NCBI GenBank assembly: GCA_964462945.1
Contig: CAYWZW010000019.1
Span: 7,076 to 71,075, forward strand
DNA from: GCA-020343675 sp964462945
GTDB lineage: Bacteria; Planctomycetota; Phycisphaerae; Sedimentisphaerales; Anaerobacaceae
Direction: 5' to 3'
DNA length: 64,000 nt
The notes under the pieces are model-generated. The model saw only the letters and a list, made by a program, of their open reading frames with translations, made no database searches and was not told the DNA's origin. Shown here in pieces: positions 17,578 through 23,922 of this stretch. The stretch's first letter is position 1; every line of letters begins with the position of its first letter. The translations under genes were made by a program, and so were the position numbers.

Positions 17578-18198
17578 ATGAAAGAAAAGACAAAATTGGC
17601 GGAACAGAAACCCGATGTGGCGTATCTTACAAGTGAGCAACGCGATGCCGGGGCAAACAAGGAGCTCTTGAGCCAGAGCCGAGATTCGCTTTATGCCCGA
17701 TTAAGGGCCGGCGACCGGACGGCGGCAGCCGAGCTGGTGGATGAGTATCATGAACAGATTTACCTGTTCATGCGACGGCTCGGCCATGACCGCCAGATCA
17801 GCGAGGACCTGACCCAGGAGACCTTCTTCAATGCCTGGCATCATATAGGGCAGTTGAAAAACGACAAGGCGCTGAACGGCTGGCTGTATCGCATCGCCGG
17901 CAACGTTTCAAGGCTGTACTGGCGCCGGCACAAACACAGCGAGGTCGTCGGCATCGAAGACGTTGATTTGCCCGACAGCAGCCAGGCCGGGCCGGATGCG
18001 GCCGGACGCCGCGAGCAATTGGAGCAGTTGAAGGATGCCGTCACCCGGCTGCCGGTGAAACTGAGGGAAACGATTGTTCTGCACTATATGCAGCAGTTGA
18101 CGATTGCCGAGGCCGCCGAGATCGCCGGGATCAGGCAAGGCACTTTCAAAAGCAGGCTGAATAGAGCATTGAGGACCCTGAGAAAAATCGTTGTCTGA
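17578..18198 (+). CDS. RNA polymerase sigma factor, ECF type
   Basis: 206-residue sigma-70 family factor. Region 2 spans about residues 40-115 (LTQETFFNAWHHIGQL, then WLYRIAGNVSRLYWRR) and region 4 about 150-206 (LPVKLRETIVLHYMQQ, AEIAGIRQGTFKSRLNRA). Regions 1.1 and 3 are absent, as in ECF factors. ATG 17578 is preceded by CAGGAC; longer upstream readings are unlikely. A single-pass membrane protein gene follows after 43 bases in the position usually taken by an anti-sigma factor, and the two pseudopilins come next, so these may be regulated by it, by inference. Confidence 0.92.
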   Translation: MKEKTKLAEQKPDVAYLTSEQRDAGANKELLSQSRDSLYARLRAGDRTAAAELVDEYHEQIYLFMRRLGHDRQISEDLTQETFFNAWHHIGQLKNDKALNGWLYRIAGNVSRLYWRRHKHSEVVGIEDVDLPDSSQAGPDAAGRREQLEQLKDAVTRLPVKLRETIVLHYMQQLTIAEAAEIAGIRQGTFKSRLNRALRTLRKIVV

Positions 18199-18241
18199 AA
18201 AGGCCCAGGCGCAGCGGGCCTGCTGAGAAAAGAGATTCGCG

Positions 18242-18775
18242 ATGGACGAGAAGCAAATCAAAGAGCTCCTGACTGAGCTGGGCCGCCGGCTGACCGAGCC
18301 GGTCCCCCCGGGTCTTGGCGAGCAGATCAAACAGCGAATCCCGCACCGGCTGGCCCGGCATAAAATCGGCTGGGACACCGTCAATATCATCATTGATTTG
18401 AGGCTGAGCAAGTCCGTCGCGGCGGCGGTGATCGTCCTTGCAATGATCCTCCTGCTGAATTTGTTTGGAGGCCGGGATTCGACGGTTCGCGGCATTGTCC
18501 ACGATAGCCTGCTGCTGGTCAGGTACTGGGGAAGCGCCGGCGGCGAGGATGTTGCGGCCGCCCGGGCACGGTACGAGTATCTGGTGCATCGGGGCGAAGA
18601 TGTGGTCTGGTACGGCACTCCGGCCGATCTGCAGGACGGCAATTCAGTGCTCATGCAGCGCAAGCTCCCCGACGGCAAATATGCGGTCACGTTCGTGGAT
18701 GGACGCCAGAGAGAGGTCGATTCCGAGGAGATGGTCGAGCTGCTGGCCCGGATGCTGCAAAAAAAAGCCCAGTAG
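18242..18775 (+). CDS. Single-pass membrane protein, candidate anti-sigma factor
   Basis: 177 residues: an N-terminal helical, charged part (MDEKQIKELLTELGRRL), a membrane helix at about 59-77 (VAAAVIVLAMILLLNLF), and an extracytoplasmic part ending in LPDGKYAVTFVDGRQREVD. The topology, with the N-terminus inside, and its position directly after an ECF sigma gene fit an anti-sigma or signal-transducing partner, but no zinc-binding HxxxCxxC motif is present, so the call rests on context. GTG/ATG choice is simple: ATG 18242 with AGAGAT upstream. Confidence 0.7.
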   Translation: MDEKQIKELLTELGRRLTEPVPPGLGEQIKQRIPHRLARHKIGWDTVNIIIDLRLSKSVAAAVIVLAMILLLNLFGGRDSTVRGIVHDSLLLVRYWGSAGGEDVAAARARYEYLVHRGEDVVWYGTPADLQDGNSVLMQRKLPDGKYAVTFVDGRQREVDSEEMVELLARMLQKKAQ

Positions 18776-18810
18776 CGCACATTCTGACGGCAAAAACAGA
18801 GATTTATCTC

Positions 18811-18839
18811 TTGAATTGCACCCGGTCACGTGGTAAAAT
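18811..18839 (+). promoter_or_regulatory. Sigma-70-type promoter for the first pseudopilin
   Basis: TTGAAT at 18811-18816 and TAAAAT at 18834-18839 with a 17-base spacer. The transcript should begin near 18846, directly before a perfect hairpin. Confidence 0.65.
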
Positions 18840-18849
18840 AGTCAAATAC

Positions 18850-18877
18850 GAGCACGGATTTTGGCAGAATCGTGCTC
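18850..18877 (+). promoter_or_regulatory. Hairpin at the predicted 5' end of the pseudopilin mRNA
   Basis: GAGCACG (18850-18856) pairs perfectly with CGTGCTC (18871-18877), loop 14 bases. With transcription starting near 18846 the mRNA would start with this stem, 16 bases before the AGGAG at 18894-18898. Such 5' stems can stabilise mRNAs; that role is inferred. Confidence 0.55.
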
Positions 18878-18905
18878 CGGCGGCGTTTATTATAGGAGTA
18901 CTTAC

Positions 18906-19748
18906 ATGAGTAAGAGAAGAGGGTTCACCCTGATCGAACTGTTGGTTGTGATCGCAATCATTGCGCTCTTGATGGCGATATTGATGCCGGCCCTCCAGCG
19001 GGTCAAGGGCCAGGCCAAAGCGGTCGCATGTCAGGCGAGACTGAGAGAGTGGGGTCTGATTTATAAGCTCTACACAGACGACTACGGCGGCTATTTTCCT
19101 GAAGGCTGGGGCAGGGATGATAGGACGCTATGGCCCAACGCTTTGCGGGACTACTACAAGGACAACTGGGACATGCTTCTGTGCCCGACGGCCACAAAGC
19201 TCATGGAAAGTACTGCTGACTGGGGCACGTTCAAAGCGGCTGAGCGCACAATGGCGACTCCCAATGGGGGTTCGTACCGCTATATCTTCAGCTACGGTAA
19301 CAATTCATGGACGGACTACATGCATGGGGACCGTGGCGATCGCCTGCAGGAGTGGTTCTGGAAAAGTGTAAACAACAACACGACTGCGGCACCCGGCAGT
19401 CGGACTGTTCTCGGCAGGCCGGTTAGTGCAAATACTATACCGGTCTTTGGCGATTCCACGTGGCACGATGCCTGGCCCCGAGATACGGACACCCCGGCTC
19501 TGACCATGGATGCATTTGGAATCGGCGACAGAGGCACGAGCGGCGAAATGAACCACTTCGCCATCAACCGGCACGATGGATTTGTGGGCATGCTTTTTAT
19601 GGACTTCTCCGCCAGGCGTATCGGGATCAAAGAGCTCTGGACGCTCAAATGGCATCGTGCCTTTAACGTAACGGGCGCCTGGACACAGGCCGGCGGCGCC
19701 CGCCCCGAAGACTGGCCCGTCTGGCTGCGACGTTTCAGGGATTATTAA
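18906..19748 (+). CDS. Type II secretion/pilin-like protein with prepilin N-terminus, paralogue 1
   Basis: 280-residue exported protein with a short basic leader and the prepilin motif GFTLIELLVVIAIIALL (cleavage after the G of RRG, Glu5 conserved), which forms the hydrophobic stalk. The globular part has NHFAINRHDGFVGMLFMDFS and ends ELWTLKWHRAF ... WPVWLRRFRDY, a pattern typical of the large planctomycete pseudopilin families. AGGAG lies seven bases before ATG 18906. Promoter and 5' hairpin lie upstream and a strong terminator follows, so it is a single-gene unit despite its paralogue 100 bases downstream. Probably a surface filament or secretion component; cargo unknown. Confidence 0.92.
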   Translation: MSKRRGFTLIELLVVIAIIALLMAILMPALQRVKGQAKAVACQARLREWGLIYKLYTDDYGGYFPEGWGRDDRTLWPNALRDYYKDNWDMLLCPTATKLMESTADWGTFKAAERTMATPNGGSYRYIFSYGNNSWTDYMHGDRGDRLQEWFWKSVNNNTTAAPGSRTVLGRPVSANTIPVFGDSTWHDAWPRDTDTPALTMDAFGIGDRGTSGEMNHFAINRHDGFVGMLFMDFSARRIGIKELWTLKWHRAFNVTGAWTQAGGARPEDWPVWLRRFRDY

Positions 19749-19769
19749 GAAAACACCGTCAAACAAGAA

Positions 19770-19799
19770 AGCTCGGCCTTTTGGGGCCGGCTGTTTTTT
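19770..19799 (+). terminator. Rho-independent terminator
   Basis: An eight-pair stem with one bulged T (AGC-T-CGGCC pairing with GGCCG-GCT) is followed by TTTTTT at 19794-19799. It separates the two pseudopilin genes. Confidence 0.85.
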
Positions 19800-19849
19800 G
19801 CTGATCGGTGCTTCTTGAAAGATTCATTCTTTCCTGACGGAGCTGCTTT

Positions 19850-20611
19850 GTGAGCACCCGGCGAGGATTTACGTTAATTGAGCTTTTGGTCGTCATCGCG
19901 ATTATCGCGCTGTTGATGGCGATCCTGATGCCGGCCCTGCAGCGGGTGAGGAAACAGACAAAGGCGGTTCTCTGTCAGGCCAATCTCAAACAGTGGGGCC
20001 TGGTCTGGGCCATGTACACGGACGAAAACAACGCCAAGTTCCCCGACTATCTCGGCCCCGACTGGATGCAGAATTTGGTCGATTATTACTCGAACACCGA
20101 AAAGCTGCTCTACTGCCCGATGGCTACAAAGACCATCTCGGAGGGGGCGCCCATTCGTTATGCAGTCATCGAAAGCGGCAGCAGGCGCTGCGGCAGCTAC
20201 GCACTCAATGAGTGGGTCAATGACAGCGACGATACCAGCGACGGCCGGAGTCTTGAAGACTACTGGCGAAACACCAATCACAAGGGCCTGAACAACGTGC
20301 CGGTGATGGCGGACGCCGCCTGGCGAGCCGACGGCCAGCCGTTCCCGACCGACAGCCCTCCGGCATACGACGGCCAGCCTCGCACGGGAGTGGGGACATC
20401 GGGAAATGAAATGCGCATCTTCTGCATTAATCGACATGACGGGGCGGTCAATGTCCTGTTTATGGATTGGACCACGCGAAAGGTCGGGCTCAAAGAGATG
20501 TGGACCCTCAAGTGGCATCGTCGCTTCAACACTGCCGGCCCGTGGACGAGGGGCGGCTCCGCTCGGCCTGATGACTGGCCCCAATGGATGAGGCACTTCA
20601 AAGACTACTGA
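19850..20611 (+). CDS. Type II secretion/pilin-like protein with prepilin N-terminus, paralogue 2
   Basis: 253-residue paralogue of the preceding pseudopilin: the same GFTLIELLVVIAIIALL leader, KQWGLVWAMYTDENNAKFPDY, INRHDGAVNVLFMDW, and the ELWTLKWHR-like tail KEMWTLKWHRRF ... WPQWMRHFKDY. The start is GTG 19850, with CGGAG seven bases upstream; no ATG precedes the leader. The last ~60 residues are far better conserved between the two copies than the middle, suggesting a tandem duplication followed by divergence of the exposed part. It follows a terminator, so it should have its own promoter, which I could not identify with confidence. Confidence 0.92.
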   Translation: MSTRRGFTLIELLVVIAIIALLMAILMPALQRVRKQTKAVLCQANLKQWGLVWAMYTDENNAKFPDYLGPDWMQNLVDYYSNTEKLLYCPMATKTISEGAPIRYAVIESGSRRCGSYALNEWVNDSDDTSDGRSLEDYWRNTNHKGLNNVPVMADAAWRADGQPFPTDSPPAYDGQPRTGVGTSGNEMRIFCINRHDGAVNVLFMDWTTRKVGLKEMWTLKWHRRFNTAGPWTRGGSARPDDWPQWMRHFKDY

Positions 20612-20664
20612 CCCCCCTGCTCCTTCCGTATCTTGAGAGAAGCGACGAGCGGCGTTTATACAAA

Positions 20665-21243
20665 CTAATAAATGATGGCTATCGCCTCTTCGATCTTCCT
20701 GATGATTTCCTTGGCGTCGGCCGAGTACGGCACGTAACCGTCGAAGCCTCTGTGCTGCAGAGCCGCCGCTTCGGAATCGCTCAACTGGTTCGCTAATGCG
20801 ATGATCTTGATCGTCCGCAAGTCCTCATTATCACGGATGCCCTTACAGACGCCCATCGCATCGATGCCGTCGGCCAAGAAACTGACCAGCAGGACGTGCG
20901 GCGCAAATGTCCGGCAGATGGCGCCGGTCTCAAAACTGCTCCGGGCCGTCTGCACTTCGTAGTCGGCCCTGGTTTTCAGGACGTCGGCCAAGGCCGAAGC
21001 CGTTTTCTCATTGCTGTCTGCGACGAGCACCCGGATTTTACCGACCGCAAGCTCCTCCGTCGGCATGTTGTGCACCTTCATGAAACGAATCAGCTCGCTG
21101 AGGGGTATGCGCCGGTCTTTGCTGCCGGGGATGCGATAGCCCTTGAGCTGGCCGTTGTCAAACCACTTCGACACGGTTCGAGGAGCGACGTGACAAATCC
21201 GGGCCACGTCGCCTGTTGTCAGTACATTCTTGCCTTTTGCCAT
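20665..21243 (-). CDS. MerR-type HTH regulator fused to a pseudo-receiver domain
   Basis: 192 residues. Residues 8-55 are an excisionase/MerR-like winged helix (LTTGDVARICHVAPRTVSKW, GSKDRRIPLSELIRFM). Residues 68-190 have the receiver fold (IRVLVADSNEKTASALADVL ... IKIIALANQLSD ... GFDGYVPYSADAKEI), but the phospho-acceptor position reads LLVSF instead of LLLD, and the switch lysine (normally KP) is missing, so it should not be phosphorylated in the usual way. It may bind a ligand or partner. Target genes unknown; it is divergent from the DegT gene and an AACCG/CGGTT repeat lies in the shared region. Confidence 0.85.
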   Translation of the reverse strand: MAKGKNVLTTGDVARICHVAPRTVSKWFDNGQLKGYRIPGSKDRRIPLSELIRFMKVHNMPTEELAVGKIRVLVADSNEKTASALADVLKTRADYEVQTARSSFETGAICRTFAPHVLLVSFLADGIDAMGVCKGIRDNEDLRTIKIIALANQLSDSEAAALQHRGFDGYVPYSADAKEIIRKIEEAIAIIY

Positions 21244-21535
21244 TTCGTGATTCCCGCCACCTGAGTATCTAAACCGTACCTATATTCGGTTATAAAGCGG
21301 GGATTGTTTAACAAACGGCGGCAATTTCCGCGCCGGCGGCAAATAAGTGGCGGTCTGACCGGGACGACGTCCCATAAGTGCTTCTGAGACGTTCGGAAAA
21401 AACCACTGGCCCGGCGGAAGGACGCTTCGCCGCCAGCGGCGTGCCGAGCATCGAAAATGTTTTTGATTTATTCGTTTCAGGAAGTAGAATTCGGTACGGT
21501 GCTCTGGTCCACTTATGCCGTCAGGAGATTACTTT
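21244..21535. other. Divergent intergenic region with candidate operator
   Basis: 292 bases between the HTH/pseudo-receiver gene and the aminotransferase. AACCG (21272-21276) and CGGTT (21287-21291) form an inverted repeat just upstream of the regulator start and could be its autoregulatory site. A promoter for the aminotransferase lies at its right end. No further coding sequence seen. Confidence 0.4.
21463..21490 (+). promoter_or_regulatory. Sigma-70-type promoter for the aminotransferase gene
   Basis: TTGATT at 21463-21468 and TAGAAT at 21485-21490, 16-base spacer; transcript start expected near 21497, 39 bases before ATG 21536. Confidence 0.6.
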
Positions 21536-22666
21536 ATGGAGATACACTTGTCCCGGCCGGACATTACAGACAGAGAGATCGAAGCCGTCCGTGCAGTGCT
21601 TCGCGGCCCCCATCTTTCGCTCGGCCCCAAATTAGCGGAGTTTGAGAGGGCCTTCTGTGACTATATCGGCACAAAGCGCGCCGTGGCGGTCAACAGCGGA
21701 ACCAGCGGCTTGTTCCTGTGCGTCTCGGCGTTGGGGATTGGGCCGGGTGACGAGGTCATTACCACGCCGTTCACGTTCGTCGCTTCAGCGACTTCGATTA
21801 TGATGGCCGGGGCCAGGCCGGTCTTTGTGGATATTGACCCGGTCAGTTTGAATATCGACCCGGCTAAAATTGAATCCGCGGTGACCCGGAAGACAAAGGC
21901 CATTCTGCCGGTCGAGATCTTCGGCAATCCTGCCGGCCTTGACCGAGTCTGTGAAATCGCCCGAAAGCATAATCTCGCCATCATTGAAGATAGCTGTGAA
22001 GCCGTGGGTTCGTCGCTCAATGGAAGGAAAGCCGGCACGTTCGGCACGATGAGCGTGTTCGGCTTTTACCCCAACAAGCAAATAACAACGGGCGAAGGCG
22101 GAATGGTTTTGACCGATGACGATTCTCTGGCGGAGACGTGCGTATCGCTTCGCAACCAGGGAAGGGCCAAGGGCGGCGGCTGGCTGGGGCACGAGAGGCT
22201 GGGCTACAACTACCGGCTCAGTGACATAAATTGTGCGCTCGGCATCGTTCAGCTATCGAGAATCGACGAAATCAAGGCCAAACGCAGGCAGGTTGCAAAA
22301 TGGTACCAGGAGATGTTGGCGGACGAGGACCGGCTCATTGTGCCCGCCGAGCCGAAAGGCTGCGATCTGAACTGGTTCGTCTTTGTCGTCCGGCTCAGAG
22401 ATGACTTCACGTTAGAGCGGCGGGACCGGATTTTGCGGCAGATGACAAGTGAGGGCATCGAGGTCGGCAATTATTTTACGCCCGTGCATCTGATGCCCTT
22501 CATCGCTAAGCCATTCGGCTACAGGGCGGGCGATTTCCCCGCCGCCGAATCCGCCAGCCGCCGCACCATCGCCCTGCCGTTCCATAACAACCTGACCAAA
22601 GACGAGGTCGGAGTCGTTTGCAAAACACTTGGGAGACTTCTCGATACTGTATCGCGTGTCTTGTGA
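21536..22666 (+). CDS. DegT/DnrJ/EryC1/StrS-family PLP aminotransferase
   Basis: 376-residue PLP-dependent sugar aminotransferase of the kind that makes 3- or 4-amino-4-deoxy sugars for surface polysaccharides. Visible family blocks: VNSGTSGLFLCVSALGIGPG, TTPFTFVASATSIM, IEDSCEAVGSS, the PLP lysine in GFYPNKQITTGEGG, and GYNYRLSDINCALG. ATG 21536 has AGGAG eight bases upstream. The gene stands alone between divergent and convergent neighbours, so its sugar-nucleotide pathway is not given by context; the glycosyltransferases in this window are possible consumers. Confidence 0.92.
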   Translation: MEIHLSRPDITDREIEAVRAVLRGPHLSLGPKLAEFERAFCDYIGTKRAVAVNSGTSGLFLCVSALGIGPGDEVITTPFTFVASATSIMMAGARPVFVDIDPVSLNIDPAKIESAVTRKTKAILPVEIFGNPAGLDRVCEIARKHNLAIIEDSCEAVGSSLNGRKAGTFGTMSVFGFYPNKQITTGEGGMVLTDDDSLAETCVSLRNQGRAKGGGWLGHERLGYNYRLSDINCALGIVQLSRIDEIKAKRRQVAKWYQEMLADEDRLIVPAEPKGCDLNWFVFVVRLRDDFTLERRDRILRQMTSEGIEVGNYFTPVHLMPFIAKPFGYRAGDFPAAESASRRTIALPFHNNLTKDEVGVVCKTLGRLLDTVSRVL

Positions 22667-22727
22667 GCCGTATCTGGTTGTATGGAGCCCCAATGCGATA
22701 TATCACATTGCGAAGTGCGGTACAGCG

Positions 22728-23039
22728 TCAGTTTCTGGACTTGTAAATGATCTTCCCATGTTTTAGTACGTTTTCTAAGAAGCCGCTCTTGTCATGTTCA
22801 CGGCACAAAAGCACGGGCTCTATGCGCTTATTCACAGTGCGAACAAGGCTGAACAATTCAGCGCTTGTCGTGAGGTAATCACCCTGAAGCTTATCCACCA
22901 CCACAGCTATATCGATGTCGCTGTATTCCTTGGCGGTACCTCTGGCGTGTGAGCCGTAAAGTATCACCATGCTGACGGGCATCAGATTCTTCACTTTCCG
23001 GGCATAAAGTCTGGCTATTTCAGCAATTTTCTTGTCCAT
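22728..23039 (-). CDS. MNT-type nucleotidyltransferase, partner of HEPN protein
   Basis: 103-residue minimal nucleotidyltransferase with an intact active site: ILYGSHARGT followed by SDIDIAVV (G-S-x10-D-x-D). In HEPN-MNT toxin-antitoxin pairs the MNT protein neutralises the HEPN protein, in some cases by adding nucleotides to it. ATG 23039 lies inside the last 25 bases of the HEPN gene; a start at 23078 is also possible. The overlap implies coupled translation. Toxin-antitoxin function is by family and arrangement, not proven here. Confidence 0.85.
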   Translation of the reverse strand: MDKKIAEIARLYARKVKNLMPVSMVILYGSHARGTAKEYSDIDIAVVVDKLQGDYLTTSAELFSLVRTVNKRIEPVLLCREHDKSGFLENVLKHGKIIYKSRN

Positions 23040-23410
23040 GCGTAGAATCTCTTCGTTTTCTTGTACAGTTCCTCGCACTTGCTGCGTGTAAGTGACTTCA
23101 ATAACAGTTCCCTGTCTTCCGGATAACGGGCCTGTATATTAAGCGGCATAAGTTCGTTGAAAAGCGCAAAATACTCTTCGTCAGCGAGATCGTCAAATCT
23201 TGATTCTTCGGAAAGTAACAGAAGATTATGACTATAAGGTGGCTCTTTCTTCTGAGTATGCCAGTAGTAGGCTTTCAGACATTTTTCCACGACCTGATGG
23301 CAAAGAAAGCCGACATATAGAAATCTTTTCGATTCCAGCATTGCTTTCGCACTCACCAAGTCGTAGTGCCCGGTTTGCAGCCAATATTCTATTTTCTTTT
23401 TCGTATCCAC
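23015..23410 (-). CDS. HEPN domain protein, partner of MNT nucleotidyltransferase
   Basis: 131-residue all-helical HEPN protein (YWLQTGHYDLVSAKAMLES, then FLCHQVVEKCLKAYYW, and YSHNLLLLSEES). The R-x4-6-H ribonuclease motif of toxic HEPN proteins is not obvious; this is the PF05168-like type found beside MNT enzymes. I prefer GTG 23410, six bases after AAGGA, over TTG 23413. A TTGGCT/TATAAT promoter lies upstream. Possibly a toxin or a substrate-binding adaptor for the downstream nucleotidyltransferase. Confidence 0.82.
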   Translation of the reverse strand: MDTKKKIEYWLQTGHYDLVSAKAMLESKRFLYVGFLCHQVVEKCLKAYYWHTQKKEPPYSHNLLLLSEESRFDDLADEEYFALFNELMPLNIQARYPEDRELLLKSLTRSKCEELYKKTKRFYAWTRKLLK

Positions 23411-23461
23411 CAAGCGTCCTTCATCTTGGGAAATCCAATCTTTCCTCTCGAATCCAAGCGA

Positions 23462-23491
23462 ATTATACCCTATAAGCTAAACAGGAGCCAA
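23462..23491 (-). promoter_or_regulatory. Sigma-70-type promoter for the HEPN-MNT pair
   Basis: On the minus strand TTGGCT (23491-23486) and a perfect TATAAT (23467-23462) with an 18-base spacer; transcript start near 23455, about 45 bases before the start codon. Confidence 0.6.
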
Positions 23492-23615
23492 GAACAAAAC
23501 TCGCGTTTTCCGTTTGGCATCGGGGGTATCGTTTACTACATATTTAATAGAGGAAACGCAAGAGACCGGCTGGGGGGGACCAGCCGATAAAGCAATGTTC
23601 CTTTGGGAAGGGAGA

Positions 23616-23903
23616 ATGATCGTGAGCGGCTGGAGATCCAAATTTATTTTCCTGCTGATCGTCTATTTTGCCGGCTTTGCAACGGCCATCTACACCCTGG
23701 CCCCGGCCCCCGAGAACACAAAGCCATTCAGCCTTGGGGCACTCATCGGTCCTCGCTCAGGGCAAACGGAACGCCTCACGAGTGAGGAATTCGTCGAGTC
23801 TTTCAATGCCGGGATGCACAAGTGCGTCGAGTTCGGCAAGGCTGCGGCCCTGCATGCGGCCAAGCTCATAAAGGAGAAAATGAAAGAGATGCCTGAAACG
23901 TGA
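23616..23903 (+). CDS. Small single-pass membrane protein
   Basis: 95 residues with one N-terminal membrane helix (FIFLLIVYFAGFATAIYTLA) and an extracytoplasmic helical tail (VEFGKAAALHAAKLIKEKM). ATG 23616 lies close behind GGGAAGGGAG; GTG 23622 has better spacing (seven bases) and is an equal candidate, giving 93 residues. Family not recognised. It is convergent with the GGCT fusion gene, whose end is 19 bases away. Confidence 0.65.
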   Translation: MIVSGWRSKFIFLLIVYFAGFATAIYTLAPAPENTKPFSLGALIGPRSGQTERLTSEEFVESFNAGMHKCVEFGKAAALHAAKLIKEKMKEMPET

Positions 23904-23922
23904 AACCGGCCGCGCCGAGGCT

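Noticed and set aside
22691..22712. CAATG/CATTG inverted repeat between the DegT gene and the MNT gene as a bidirectional terminator
   Set aside because: Only five pairs with an AT-rich ten-base loop and no T-run on either side.
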